Below, piece by piece: positions 32,465 through 43,630 of a stretch of 64,000 nucleotides of DNA. The notes beneath the pieces were generated by a model. The model saw only the letters and a program-made list of their open reading frames with translations. It made no database searches and had not been told where the DNA came from. This stretch comes from Bombyx mori (taxonomy: Eukaryota > Arthropoda > Insecta > Lepidoptera > Bombycidae). The stretch's first letter is position 1. Each line of letters begins with the position of its first letter. A program made the position numbers and the translations under genes. The DNA lies in NCBI RefSeq assembly GCF_030269925.1, contig NC_085111.1, positions 3,960,142 through 4,024,141 on the forward strand. The letters run 5' to 3'.

Positions 32465-33044
32465 CACAAAAATCAGAAATAGCATAAGGGGTGGGGAAGG
32501 AAAGGGAAGGAGAAAGGTCATAGAGGGTGAGGAATTGTGGGACAGGGAATAAAAAGACAGGAAGGGGCCAACTGATACTCATTCCCACACGCAACGCAAC
32601 AGTCCCTAGAAAATCTGTTGCGATACGTGTAGTATAATGAAAGTGCCAGTTGCTATTTGGGCCCCGAGGTAGAGGGATAAGGGCGCCGGGACTCTCACTC
32701 ACCAGTCGAAACGCGGTGGCCTCTAGGAGGCCCCCACTTCACGCTGATTTTCTGTGAGAGGGTAGTGTTTCACCGGTCGATCCTGCCCACCTACGTGCTA
32801 CAGCGAACTGCAGACTTGGATCTACTACTACTAATTAGATCGTATAATGAAATTATTGATACGTGATATTTGATAAATTATGTTTTTGTTATTAGGACCA
32901 ATTAAGACCAAACGGTTGTGAAGTTATAATTTGGTTAATGTCGGTTATGGATTGGCAGTTCTTACGGTATTGCTTAGAGGCAAATTATGAAGCACCGTCT
33001 TTATTTAGGTCATATTTTTATTTAGGATGGCGTTTATAGATGAC

Positions 33045-33233
33045 CCCACTGATTTTCTCGCCCGATCTTCTTAGTGGGTCGCGATTTTTATCTGGTGGTA
33101 GATACAGCGAAGCCTTGCTTTTGCTAGGGTCAGCGTTAGCAATTGTCTCAGGTTAAACCCGTGAGCTCAGCCACCGGTCCGTCAGTAGTTGGAATACCAC
33201 TTCAGGCTACCGACGATGAGGCAGGGAAAAAAG
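33045..33233 (+). mobile_element. Jockey-type LINE 3' tail, 5'-truncated
   Basis: The segment contains ttctcgcccgatcttct, gtgggtcgcg, ggtggtagat, a tgctagggtcagcgttagca segment and an end in aggcagggaaaaaa. It is colinear with the tails at 3069-3248 and 61371-61562. Non-coding. Confidence 0.7.
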
Positions 33234-33551
33234 TATTAGTGGTGATCTTTCCTGTTTGACCAGGATAGGTGAGTGAGCAGACATCGCATAATACGGCCTC
33301 AGAGTTGAAGTTGTTGGCGGCATTGTTTTGTTTATCCGAAAAATCAGGTGCGAACTGGGTGTATATTCGAAAATAGTAATTTAATGTTAGCCACTAACAA
33401 TTTAAGATCTTAAAACAGGTGCAGTATTAAATATCATTAAGAGTTATCCATTCTCACATTTCAATACAATGTTTCCGACGACATATTAAAGGTATCATTT
33501 AATAACGAAACTTTGTAATTTTATTTTCGCTTTTAATAATTAGTTTGTGTC

Positions 33552-33652
33552 CCAGCTTATATCTCAAGGTGCTGTTCTGATAGCCGCTTATTACCAGGTG
33601 CGCCGTGAGCTCATCTATATTTATCTACCCAGAGAAAATGAAATAAAAGTAC
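33552..33652 (+). repeat. Bm1-like SINE fragment
   Basis: A 3' fragment with cttatatctcaaggtg, then ttaccaggtgcgccgtgagctc and an A-rich tail. It is strongly diverged. Confidence 0.65.
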
Positions 33653-36600
33653 AAAAAAAGCTATGCTAGAATTCATGCACGTGTAGACGTGTGTATTCTT
33701 AACATAAAAATACATTGAAGAAGTAATTAAAAACCTTTCAAATTAATTGCGATCCTGTAACAAATGCACCCAGAAAGTATGATTGATATATTTATTTAAA
33801 AACAAAAGCAAAAATAGCCTTCGAAAATACCATACATTTTATGTTACCTACCTATAAACGAGTTTTACAAAGCCAATTCCGTAGAGATTCTTTCGTCAGT
33901 TATTCTCAGAACCGTGACATTTTATCGTGCGAATCGGTTAATATTAATCCTTCTAGGTTTTAACTAATGGCCGACTCTAGAAATTATTTAAATCACGTCT
34001 TAACATTTTCTTGCAAATTACTGCTCTATCGTTCGTTATTACATCTAATTTATGCTTCTATGTATTTTTGAATTCAAGATTCGATTCTTTCTTTATTCTT
34101 AATACATAAGCGATGTAGTCGAGAGTCGAAGATTTTTTTGTGTGTTTGATGATGAGGCTATTTCTAGCTGGTCAATTTGCGGATTCGCGAAGCTACGTTA
34201 AGCAATATACGATTAGTAGCTTATGTGGGAACAAAGTTTTTCTATGAAGTATATAGGCAGGTGAACTCATTGTATTTGCAAGTATAGGGGACAAGAAGAA
34301 TTCGAAAGTACAAGATAATTGATCGGATGATGCTTGTACTACGAATGAATTATGGGAATATATGGTGCGGATGGATAGACGCATTGGAATAATGCTGGAT
34401 TTCTTTGGTCAGCGTCGAATAATCTGATCATTCTTATTATTCAGATCAGGACTAGCAAATCAAATAATTTGTTCATAAAATGGACAATTCTCGAATTTGT
34501 CGCTTTTGTCTGCAAAACGGTCTCGTATTTTCAAGGAGTATTTACGTCAAACAGGCGACAATGTTTTTAATTAATTTCAATATAGTTAATAACAGAATAC
34601 ATCTAATGGAATAAATACCATAAAAAAAACACAAGGCTTCATTTCAGAGCTTAACTTAAATACCGAATAAACTATTCTTCCGTTTGCTGTACACTCCACG
34701 AATCAAAAAATAAACACCCCAAATCGTTCTATATCTAACCTTGGTGAATTGTAAAATGAGACGAATTCATAAAAGATAAACTTAAATAATAATACACATA
34801 TGGACATAGAAGACTCTTTCATACGCACCCACACATGCGTATTAGATTAGAAGTTCGCACACAAAGAAAGTCCTAACTCCTTAACCTACTTACTAATGTA
34901 TGCATGTGTTTGTTAGGCCATTTGTACAATGTCACAGTTTATCTATGATGTGGTAAGACCATTACGATATTCTTTCAACGGTACGTCCTTAACACGTGAA
35001 TTCGCACCAAACGAAAATTTTGCTAAAAGTGAAGTAGAATGAAAACCTTGAGATGATTCGAGACGCGCCTTCCTCAAGTTTCTCTGTTTATTTGAGCTCA
35101 TGAGTATAAATGGTGAAGTTTGTTTTGTTATTTAACCATGTGAAGCGCACAAGTAAGGACCGTAGCGTAAATTATTAAAAGATTGTGTGACGGTAATAAA
35201 AATACGCTGTGCTTAGTGAGGACAGTGGGTCTTTATGCTCAACGGGATATGGGTCAGCATGTCTTCGGAGCCATTAGTAAATAGAACGCAAGACTGTTTG
35301 TTATTACCATACGATATTTGATAGTAGTGAGCCATACTCGGAAGTTCCAATTATAAATGTTGCAATATTAGGAATTTGCTGATTTGCGGGACTTGAAGGC
35401 GCAGTTTTGCTACTAATGGGATTCTTGTTTTGTTTTCTCATGTCGTTACATTTTAAAATACTTTAAACGGCTTATTAAATAGCACGAGAAGTCTAGATGA
35501 TTATGATTATGTTTCTACAAGATTTGGTCTGCTGAATTTTATGTGTACGAAACCTATATTTGTTTTCGATTCTATAGATGATAAATTTCACAAATATATA
35601 AAGGAATGGCACAGAAAAAAAACATGTTTTGTTTTATTTACCTGTTATTAACAAACATGGTCTTAATAATATTAATTTAGACCGAGTTTAGTTTCTTTTG
35701 ATGCTGTCTGAAGGCGTGTTAATGCAAAAGACATTGACGATGACGAAAATATATTCATGAATTAGTCAACCAAATGACACAATATGTAATGAATTCTCAA
35801 AAGCTTTTTTTCGATAAAGTAATAATTGTTAATAAATTCTACATACGCTTCGGGTCGTATCTCCGACTTTATTATGTCCTACGTCTAATTAATTAAAGGT
35901 CTTTGTCCGAATTAACAAAATGACTTTCAAACGTACTTTGGTAACATGAGAAATGTTTCTCAATTTACTTTTTTTATGGGTACATCATATAAATGTTGAA
36001 TGGCGAATGTCAGCTTGTTTTCTTTTTTGATGTAAGCAACGTTTTGTTTGGGCACTAAGTATGAATTTAAATGAGGTATTATCTAAATTTATTATTAGCC
36101 ATTTGGTAGAATGTTTATTTCGGATAATATAACCAAATTAGCCGAAACATTTATAAGTTGGTGAAATAACACTACGTGTCCATATTTAAGAATTAAATGC
36201 AGATATTGTGAGCCAGGGAGCTTATTCTTGATACTCGTGGTATGCTATGTCGTGAGAGAAGATTAATTTTAGGTTATAAACAACTTGACATAAGTATCGC
36301 TGTCTGCCTTCGGACAAGAAAAGTCGAGTGAATTTAAATAATGAGTGGTATCTGCAATGAAGTCATCATACATTCTGCTTTTAAATTCTGGAATAATATT
36401 TATTTAACACCATCCCTAATTGTCGACTCATAGAATTTCGAATTCAGTAAGTGGCTTCATTATTCTGTACGAAGGAAACTTCTTGACGAATTAAAAAAAA
36501 AACACGAATTTCTTAATTTTTCTATACTATGACAATTTGCAAACGACAAGTTCTTATGAATTTTGTCTTACTTTAAATTGGCCAAAAAATTTGCGTACGT

Positions 36601-37346
36601 GTCTCCAAATTCCAACTCTGTACCTATATCTTTAGGTTATATAACTTGAATAATACCATCGGATCTATTCATCACTATTTTGTAAAACTAACAGTGTACT
36701 AATATTTGATTGTGTTTCGGAAACAATTTTCGCCACAGCAAACGGCTAGGTAAGTCTTTGTGACGTCACCAATGACGTCACAAAGACCATGTGTTACAAC
36801 GACCTAATTCGTTAACCGATATGTCACAATGAACTCGACCGCAACTATTAAATGGATGGAGACTTTTGAGCTCAGAGCAAACAACATACTAATAGGCAAT
36901 CTCAAGAATCGCTGTTACAATTATATTTCTATGCATTAGACGCCCCTCATTTCTTAGCTGTATTAAATTTCACAAAGAATTGTTCGTGTGAATTCCTATG
37001 CCATGATCATGAGTCATTTGCTATGTTAAGGTAGTTTTAATCCTAAGCTTCGAATTTCAAAGTATGATTGTTTCACGGCAGAAAAGACTAGGTGCTGTAA
37101 TATCCACCCGTGTGTTCTTATGGGTTTTCTTCTGGCCAGCTAGGGTCTTCAAGTACTTGGGCTGGTTTGGGCTAATTTTAATGCTCTTAACAAGCGACGA
37201 TTTCCGTGACCAAGGAATCATAAAGTGTAATAAAAGGGTACCCACAAAAATGAATTTCCATAAATCCTGGATTTTGGACATTGCGGATTTGAAGGTTGTG
37301 ACCGAGATTTTTTAAAGTATAACAAATACTAAAATTTTATGACTGA
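33653..37346. other. 3.7 kb AT-rich stretch, no gene recognised
   Basis: No ORF with recognisable motifs and no clear mobile element. A strong inverted repeat with two TGACGTCA sites lies at 36754-36787. Near 37065-37105 there is a faint SINE-like trace (tttcacggcagaaaa, ccacccgtgtg). This is one of the least repeat-dense parts of the window and could be intergenic or intronic. Confidence 0.5.
36754..36787. promoter_or_regulatory. Perfect inverted repeat with two CRE-type sites
   Basis: Arms of 15 bp (gtctttgtgacgtca and its exact reverse complement) flank a CCAA spacer. Each arm contains TGACGTCA, the palindromic CREB/ATF consensus. No gene is identifiable nearby, so a regulatory role is only a possibility. 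It could also be a relic of a small inverted-repeat element. Confidence 0.4.
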
Positions 37347-37591
37347 TTTTTTTTTATTGCTTAAATGTGTGGACGAGCTCACAGTCCACCTGGTGTTAAG
37401 TGTTTACTGGAGCCCATAGACATCTACTACGTAAATGCGCCACCCACCTTGAGATATAAGTTCTAAGGTCTCAGTATAGTTACAATGGCTGCCCCACCCT
37501 TCAAACCGAAACGCATTACTGCTTCACGGCAGAAATAGGCGGGGTGGTGGTACCTACCCGTGCGGACTCACAAGAGGTCTTACCACCAGTA
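37346..37591 (-). repeat. Bm1-like SINE, short form
   Basis: A plus-strand T-tract is followed by the inverted body, ending at the accaccagtaa boundary. A tandem repeat begins about 35 bp later. Confidence 0.85.
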
Positions 37592-37626
37592 AAAAATGTG
37601 AATGTAAATGTGAGTTGTTTTCTCGT

Positions 37627-37976
37627 TGTATGTAAATGTATGTTTCTCGAAAAATGTATTATTTTGCAAGATAATCCAACGGTTCGTCGTCTAGTGAACA
37701 TTTTTCGTTTATTTGTATGTATTTAAATGTATGTTTCTCGAAAAATGTATTTTTTTGCAAAATAATCCAACGGTTCGTCGTCTAGTGAACATTTTTCGTT
37801 TATTTGTATGTAAATGTATGTTTCTCGAAAAATGTATTTTTTTGCAAAATAATCCAACGGTTCGTCGTCTAGTGAACATTTTTCGTTTATTTGTATGTAA
37901 ATGTATGTTTCTCGAAAAATGTATTTTTTTGCAAAATAATCCAATGGTTCGTCGTCTAGTAAACATTTTTCGTTTA
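37627..37976. repeat. 87-bp tandem repeat, four copies
   Basis: The landmark atgtttctcgaaaaatgta occurs at 37640, 37731, 37818 and 37905, giving periods of 91, 87 and 87 bp. The first copy is the most diverged and the last three are nearly identical. Because 87 is a multiple of three and the unit has no stops, both strands show open frames with a 29-residue repeat. That follows from the repeat structure and is not evidence of a gene. Confidence 0.9.
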
Positions 37977-38376
37977 TTTATTTCCTTTTACCTTTTAGTG
38001 AATCGAGGGTTGACTTAAGAAGTGCCAATTTCACAAGAAACGATAACTTAAAATTATTTATTGAGGACTTTTCGAATGCAACATACGTGAACAACTTTAT
38101 TATCTTTGAGTCCATGTTACAGCATTAAGCCAATGTTGGAGACAATTTGACTAATGTCCTCGCGTGTAGGGCATGCCGCAGAACAATAGAAACCAAGCCT
38201 ATCTCTAGCCTAGATTGAGCACGTTAATTATTAGGGTTGGCGTTTTGCAGACAATTTTAACAAGTTTGTTTGTCAACTACATACTTTGACGACGTCAGAC
38301 GAACAAAGTCAAGTTCATCCCTTAAGCCATTGCGCTTATCCATATGCATGTCAAATGTTTGATACTTTTCAACCAA

Positions 38377-38713
38377 TAGTCCGGTCTATTTACACATTCA
38401 AGTTTACATAAATTCCCATAAAGCTGAATATTGGCATAGTTGTTCAAAACATCATTATAAAGAAAATCTCAAAAGTCCTCATCGTTCCGAGGTGTGCTAA
38501 AAATTTGGCACGGGGTCAAAGGTCAAAAAAATGAGTTTTTTGCGATTTTTAGCGAAACGGTGAGTTTTTTCGCAAAATTACCCCAGTACAAAATTGTAGA
38601 TCACAAAATTCTCTACAAAAAATATATCAATATTTTTTTTCCTAAAAGCCACCATTTTGGAGATATAACGTTCCGAAAAGTTGGATCAGTCGTAATCCCT
38701 CTATTTTGCACAC
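38377..38713 (+). repeat. Left terminal inverted repeat of the Academ-like element
   Basis: It pairs with 48893-49237. The match ends inward at ctattttgcacacg. The first 16 bp match exactly, then bases 38393-38406 differ from the right end by substitution and an indel, after which identity is very high. It contains an 88-codon frame that also occurs in the other TIR; I regard that frame as incidental. Confidence 0.9.
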
Positions 38714-38897
38714 GTTTCCACGCCACCTATGAGGTAGTGTACAAAGCGCGTTTTTTTTAACGTGGTTTCCCCAGTAGGCCTATTCCACGGGTCTGCTGAG
38801 ATTTTATATGTTTTAAAACTATTGCAAAATAATATTATATATTATAGTGGGCAAAAACAACGGCGGTGTAATTAAATAAAATACTTAAAATAAAAAG

Positions 38898-41800
38898 TTA
38901 GTCGTCTGATTCATAACTGTCCAAGATTTCTGTTTCTTCTTCTTCTTGATCTTCTTCTCCTTCTTCTTCCTGTTCATCCTCTTGTTCTTCTTCTTCTTCT
39001 TGTTCTATTTCACACGTAAACTGCCCCAATAGCGATTCCTGATCGGTATCAAACGAATCTTCAAGAGTTGGTGACTCAACATTCGAGCATGATCGGCCTT
39101 GACAGTGTGTGCATGCCAGGGAACAAAACAGTCCAACTTTTCTGCAACCACATTTTGCACTACACCCTTTCTTGCAGTTGCAAAATATTGTGTTGAGAAG
39201 TTTCTCAGGTGCTGGTGGAAGTAAAGTTTGAACTGGCTCTAGTGTATTGTCGATCAACTTCCAACCCCAGTCTTTAGGGTCCAGCTGATTACCAAGCCAC
39301 ACTTGAACTTGGTAATATACCCGAAACAGATGTTGATGAGCAGCTACTGAGGTTGGAGGAAGAGAAGCTAAGTTGACTTGTTTTTTATTACGCGTATTTT
39401 TCACGAAAGATGTGTATCGCAACTTATCTAAGCAAGTGGTTTTTTTGGGGGCTCCGTACATAGCAAGAAGAAATTGAACTCCGTTGGTGATAACATGTTG
39501 TTGAGTTGAATTACTATTTTTAAAAACTTCAGCACATTGTAGTAAATCTTTTTTTTCAAACATTTTGAAAACTGTTGTTTTTCCTCTCCTGTAAAAAGCA
39601 GATGTCGTATCGCAGCCAGTTATTGCGTGTAGAAACAATACATGATTTTGACATTTAGGAAAATTGGATAAACTGTTTGATGAATATATTTCCGATTGAT
39701 TTTGGGCTTTTCCGGGTTTAAAAAAATAAATATTTTTTTCAGTTGGAGTTCGAGCAGTAAGCAAGACGAGTAAATCAACATCCTCACCAACAACAACAGT
39801 TGTATTTGTCACACTGAATTTCTTTATCGCTGTTTCAATAATCAATACATCAGCATCATCATTAGCTTGTTCAACGGATATATTCTCAGCAGTAAATTTT
39901 GCTTTCAACATCGAAATAAACCTAGATTTATTGTGATTATTTGCAAAGAATTTCTGTTGACTGGTAGGAACTGTCATTGATTCATCGAATATAATATCAG
40001 AAGAAGTTGATGAAGCAGCATTTCGACGGCGTTGCTCTGCTGCTTTAATATTTCTCGTATAATCATCATATCCGTCAAATACGACAGTAACTCTGGAACC
40101 AAAATGTCGACGTACATATTGAACGTATTTATCTAAGATAACGTTAAATGTTTCCTCGCTATCCCACACCACTCGATGTAATAAGAATCCTCCGTCAATT
40201 ATGTACGTTGAATTAGTGTTATTAATATCAACATTTATAGTCTGAAAACAATCGTAAATAGCCGACTTCTGGGTCTTGCGCATTCCAATGTCATCAAATA
40301 ATGTTAACGGATAAGGAGCTAATTCATACTCGAAATATTTCTCAATTTCATCTTGAAAAGCCGCAGTAACACTCATACGTTGGAATAATAACACTGGGTC
40401 AACAGGTACTTTTTCTTCGTGAACTTTTACGGTGCTACTCATAGCTAAAAGAGGAACAACTTTGTCAGCGCGTTTAAGTTTAATATCTTTAAATGTCAGT
40501 CCAGTTATTTTAGCAATAGAGATAAGCCCAAGTTCACGTGCTTTATAGCAATTAATTGTATTATCACCAACGACACCACTTGCAATCGAGATGACTTTGT
40601 TAACCTCTGGGAAAGGATCATGAATCGAGAACCACTCAAGAAGCATTCGTATGTCTTTAGCGTCTTTTTTTACACGTGAATCACTGGCATCAACATGCTG
40701 TTCAGTCGTATCCATCCTAACATTAGCAAGATCTTCTAATTTCTCACAAACTGTGTTCATTGCATGCATGCTGTAAACCCATTTACTGATTACACTTTGT
40801 TTTGTACTTCTTCCTCGAGCAATACCTCTATCTGTCTTCATGGCTTTCATCATAGACTGTTCGATAACCATGTCTGTAGAAGTTCCACAACTCAATTTAT
40901 CTGAGCGTCTCACGGTGAAAAATCCTTCGGTAAATTTTTCGTAAACTTCAGGATCCATCGAGTCCTGTAATTGCATCATGTCTTGTAAATACAAGTGTGC
41001 AGATTTAGCATATGGAAAATGTCCTGACGAGTGGAAATAAGGTAACATTTCTTTTACACAACTTAAATGAGCTTTCCAGTCCCCCATACGCTCAGCTCTC
41101 AAAAATTCTTTTGCAAGTGAAACCATATTAAAATATTGTATCCAAAGTTGCGCTGTTGGCCCTCGTTCCTCAAAATCTTTCAATTTCATATTAAATTTAT
41201 GAAGTAAAGCACCTGATACTTCATTATCATTTTCAATATCTGAATATGAAAGAGTGCTATCTAATATATGGTCAATATTTATGATTAAATCTGCTCCCAT
41301 GATATCATTAATATCTATTGTTTTTAATATTGTAATTGCTAAAGCCAGCTGGAGTAGTGTATGTGCTCGAACAGCTCTTGCGTAAGCATGACCATTGAGC
41401 ATTTTTTCTAATGACTTTGGTGCATAGATTTCTGAGAGTACTTCTTTTATCCCGCTACCTTGCATAATATAACCAATTGCTCCGAGATAAGACATGAGTA
41501 GATGAAATCCTCCAAGTCTGACAATAATCTTCGATACTTCAGAGCCGTCAGGTGCGGCTGATACAATTTCTCGAGCTTTCGCATACAAGGGTTGGTCGAA
41601 AGTCACGATGCATACAGTGTGGCCGTAACGTTTCGCGTTCTCTAATGCACAAAGTAAAGTCGTATAGACAGTATTATAGTTACTAGCTGGTTGATGGATG
41701 AATGGTAAAAATGTAATCTGAGATTTTGAATAATTTGTATGGTAATTTGTTAAGCGCTCAATAAAACCGTTCCAACCAGGTAATGATGTATTTTTCCACT

Positions 41801-43388
41801 TTCCATAAAACCATACTACATCAGAATTTTTATGAAAAGATACTGTTTCAGTTCCATATCCAAAATCTTGGACATATATTTTACTGTAACCAACTACATC
41901 ACTATTCTGATAGATCTGTATTGGCACATGAGCTTTTGCTTTGAAGTGTTTTGCTGAAAGAACTTCTTTTATTCGTTGCATAGGTTCTTCTAGTAAAACA
42001 GAGTGCTTTGGAGTTACAATTTGAATTATACCCATTATGTGGAGTGAATTGTTACCATCTAGCGTATTAACATTTATATCAGCATTATCTGCAACGTATT
42101 GAATAAGTGTGCCACTTTCAGGTGGTAGGACATGAGGAAGAGGATGAAAAACTGCTGCTGGCTCGTACATCAATGTATCATTATAAGAAGCACACAAACC
42201 AAAAGACGACAAAATTTGTATAAGACGCTTAGACCCGAACCTCCGATGAAAAAAAACTGAAAGACCTAACTGTAATTTGGACTTGAACGATCTTGGTCGA
42301 ATAGCAGTCATGATACTATGACAAATATTGGTGCATACTAGTTTTAAATGATCGAAATTTGATCGTTTATTTTTTAAGATCATTTGCTCCAAAAAAAATG
42401 TCAGTGACTGTGGGATGTCATTATTTAAATCTTCAAACATTCGACCTGGTGGAGGGTAGTAGGAATTATCAAATACCGAGGATTGAATATCTTCTCGAAT
42501 AATAGATGCTGCTGCTTCTAGAGTTTTTAATCGTTCTTCTTGTTTATTAATTTTTTTATTTTCGGACCAAGATTGATTTAAAATTTCATGGTGACTGTTT
42601 ATCAAACATACAAATGTTAACGCTCCCGGTTTTTCAGTGATAATAATTTTATCGCCATATTTCAGTTTAAGTCGCAGCTTAATAGTCCTGTTATCTAAAG
42701 TTAAAATTTTGCTAACATCTTTTAACTCAGCCAAAGTAAACTGACAGTCATTGCTACTCTCAATGTATGTAAATATTTCCTGCATTGCCAGATCTGTTGC
42801 TTCATCTTTAGGACGACCAACTGTACCGCCAGTAGTCGGTTTCAAAAAAGAAGTATAACATTCTTGGTGATACTTTGCTTCAGCAGCAACTAAATCATAG
42901 TCAAATTCGATTCGAGCAACAACAGCTTTCGATATAGCATCGGAACGAGTTCGTGCTACTTCCAAAATTGAATGTTTGAATTGGAGTGTACTTACTTGAC
43001 AAATTTTACTGCGACGATCTAAGGATTTTTTTCTCTGCAACTCTTCATTCAATTTATTGCCACAAAATAAACATAGTTTTTTAAAACAAAAAGCTGAATC
43101 ACTTGAACGGGATCTAGTACGAGGAGGACTACTTACTGTAGATCCTGTAGATGTGTTAGCTTCTTGTTCTTCGCGTTTTCTTTTGATGGCAGCAGCAATA
43201 GAACACTTCCGCGTATAAATTTTACGACAGTTGCTATGTATTGTCACAGATTTTTGTTTTTTAAGAAATTCCGAGTATCCATCATCTCTTTCAGCACTTG
43301 CATTAATCAGTGTCTTCATACCACGATCAACAGTTACAGTTTCACTTTCAGTTAAAAGATGAGTACAAATAAAACAATATTCTGACAT
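38898..43388 (-). CDS. Academ-like transposase with PIN/FEN1-like nuclease and CXC cysteine cluster (1496 aa)
   Basis: The N terminus has two Cys/His clusters (CFIC, then HSNCRKIY, residues about 5-60; LCLFCGNKL, then YHQECYTSF, about 105-180). A long core follows with characteristic blocks: VTFDQPLYAKA near residue 596, LGGFHLLMSYLGAIGYIMQG near 625, and HFPYAKSAHLYLQDM near 785-800. From about 1060 to 1260 an acidic-residue pattern typical of PIN/FEN1/XPG nucleases appears: YIIDGGFLLHR, VVFDGYDDY, DDADVLIIE, VVGEDVDLLVLL and HAITGCDTTSA. Around 1402-1435 nine cysteines in FCNCKKGCSAKCGC plus CSLACTHC resemble a CXC domain. The tail is highly acidic. No stop or frameshift is present. The start is the only ATG before the Cys cluster. 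The catalytic triad of the core is not assigned. The LINE inserted 135 bp upstream of the ATG probably cuts the ORF off from its own promoter region. Confidence 0.75.
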   Translation of the reverse strand: MSEYCFICTHLLTESETVTVDRGMKTLINASAERDDGYSEFLKKQKSVTIHSNCRKIYTRKCSIAAAIKRKREEQEANTSTGSTVSSPPRTRSRSSDSAFCFKKLCLFCGNKLNEELQRKKSLDRRSKICQVSTLQFKHSILEVARTRSDAISKAVVARIEFDYDLVAAEAKYHQECYTSFLKPTTGGTVGRPKDEATDLAMQEIFTYIESSNDCQFTLAELKDVSKILTLDNRTIKLRLKLKYGDKIIITEKPGALTFVCLINSHHEILNQSWSENKKINKQEERLKTLEAAASIIREDIQSSVFDNSYYPPPGRMFEDLNNDIPQSLTFFLEQMILKNKRSNFDHLKLVCTNICHSIMTAIRPRSFKSKLQLGLSVFFHRRFGSKRLIQILSSFGLCASYNDTLMYEPAAVFHPLPHVLPPESGTLIQYVADNADINVNTLDGNNSLHIMGIIQIVTPKHSVLLEEPMQRIKEVLSAKHFKAKAHVPIQIYQNSDVVGYSKIYVQDFGYGTETVSFHKNSDVVWFYGKWKNTSLPGWNGFIERLTNYHTNYSKSQITFLPFIHQPASNYNTVYTTLLCALENAKRYGHTVCIVTFDQPLYAKAREIVSAAPDGSEVSKIIVRLGGFHLLMSYLGAIGYIMQGSGIKEVLSEIYAPKSLEKMLNGHAYARAVRAHTLLQLALAITILKTIDINDIMGADLIINIDHILDSTLSYSDIENDNEVSGALLHKFNMKLKDFEERGPTAQLWIQYFNMVSLAKEFLRAERMGDWKAHLSCVKEMLPYFHSSGHFPYAKSAHLYLQDMMQLQDSMDPEVYEKFTEGFFTVRRSDKLSCGTSTDMVIEQSMMKAMKTDRGIARGRSTKQSVISKWVYSMHAMNTVCEKLEDLANVRMDTTEQHVDASDSRVKKDAKDIRMLLEWFSIHDPFPEVNKVISIASGVVGDNTINCYKARELGLISIAKITGLTFKDIKLKRADKVVPLLAMSSTVKVHEEKVPVDPVLLFQRMSVTAAFQDEIEKYFEYELAPYPLTLFDDIGMRKTQKSAIYDCFQTINVDINNTNSTYIIDGGFLLHRVVWDSEETFNVILDKYVQYVRRHFGSRVTVVFDGYDDYTRNIKAAEQRRRNAASSTSSDIIFDESMTVPTSQQKFFANNHNKSRFISMLKAKFTAENISVEQANDDADVLIIETAIKKFSVTNTTVVVGEDVDLLVLLTARTPTEKNIYFFKPGKAQNQSEIYSSNSLSNFPKCQNHVLFLHAITGCDTTSAFYRRGKTTVFKMFEKKDLLQCAEVFKNSNSTQQHVITNGVQFLLAMYGAPKKTTCLDKLRYTSFVKNTRNKKQVNLASLPPTSVAAHQHLFRVYYQVQVWLGNQLDPKDWGWKLIDNTLEPVQTLLPPAPEKLLNTIFCNCKKGCSAKCGCRKVGLFCSLACTHCQGRSCSNVESPTLEDSFDTDQESLLGQFTCEIEQEEEEEQEDEQEEEGEEDQEEEETEILDSYESDD

Positions 43389-43512
43389 TTTTCTTATAAA
43401 AATCTAAAACGCACAAAATAGGTTAAAAGATAGGTTAAGATAAGCACATGTTTTCCCTACGCAGTGGCGCTCAAGACTAACGGTATGTATTTCATATATT
43501 GGGCATGCCAAC

Positions 43513-43523
43513 ATAAAGCAGGT
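43513..43523. repeat. Target site duplication, 5' side of nested LINE
   Basis: ataaagcaggt here is repeated exactly at 48677-48687, immediately after the LINE poly(A). Confidence 0.92.
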
Positions 43524-43630
43524 TTCCGATAGAGGCACCCGTCACGCGCGGACGTGCTCATCGACCACTCGATCGCCCGGCCTTTGTTCGCCCGGCTTTT
43601 GTTAGCCCGGCCATTGTTCGCGCGGCCTGT

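Larger units (their letters stand above)
28776..32830 (-). mobile_element. Nearly full-length APE/RT LINE (Jockey/CR1-type, single ORF)
   Basis: The element runs on the minus strand from about 32830 to about 28776, with ctaatta at both edges (28769-28775 and 32831-32837) as a probable 7-bp target duplication. It has a GC-rich 5' UTR of about 365 bp, one ORF encoding APE endonuclease and reverse transcriptase, and a 3' UTR of about 50 bp. No zinc-knuckle gag-like ORF1 precedes it. The assembled sequence contains a 512-bp duplication around an N gap; without that artefact the element is about 3.5 kb. A 5'-truncated relative lies at 53379-53562. Confidence 0.85.

Noticed and set aside
37627..37976. 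Regularly spaced repeats considered as a CRISPR-like array
   Set aside because: The units are contiguous with no unique spacers, and the genome is eukaryotic.
37713..38018. Plus-strand repeat protein and its minus-strand counterpart
   Set aside because: Both result from a stop-free 87-bp minisatellite unit. No start context, domain or flanking gene supports coding.
38494..38760. 88-codon ORF in the left TIR, repeated in the right TIR at 48844-49110
   Set aside because: Its conservation is explained by the TIR sequence identity. It runs across the TIR edge into unrelated sequence and has no motif.
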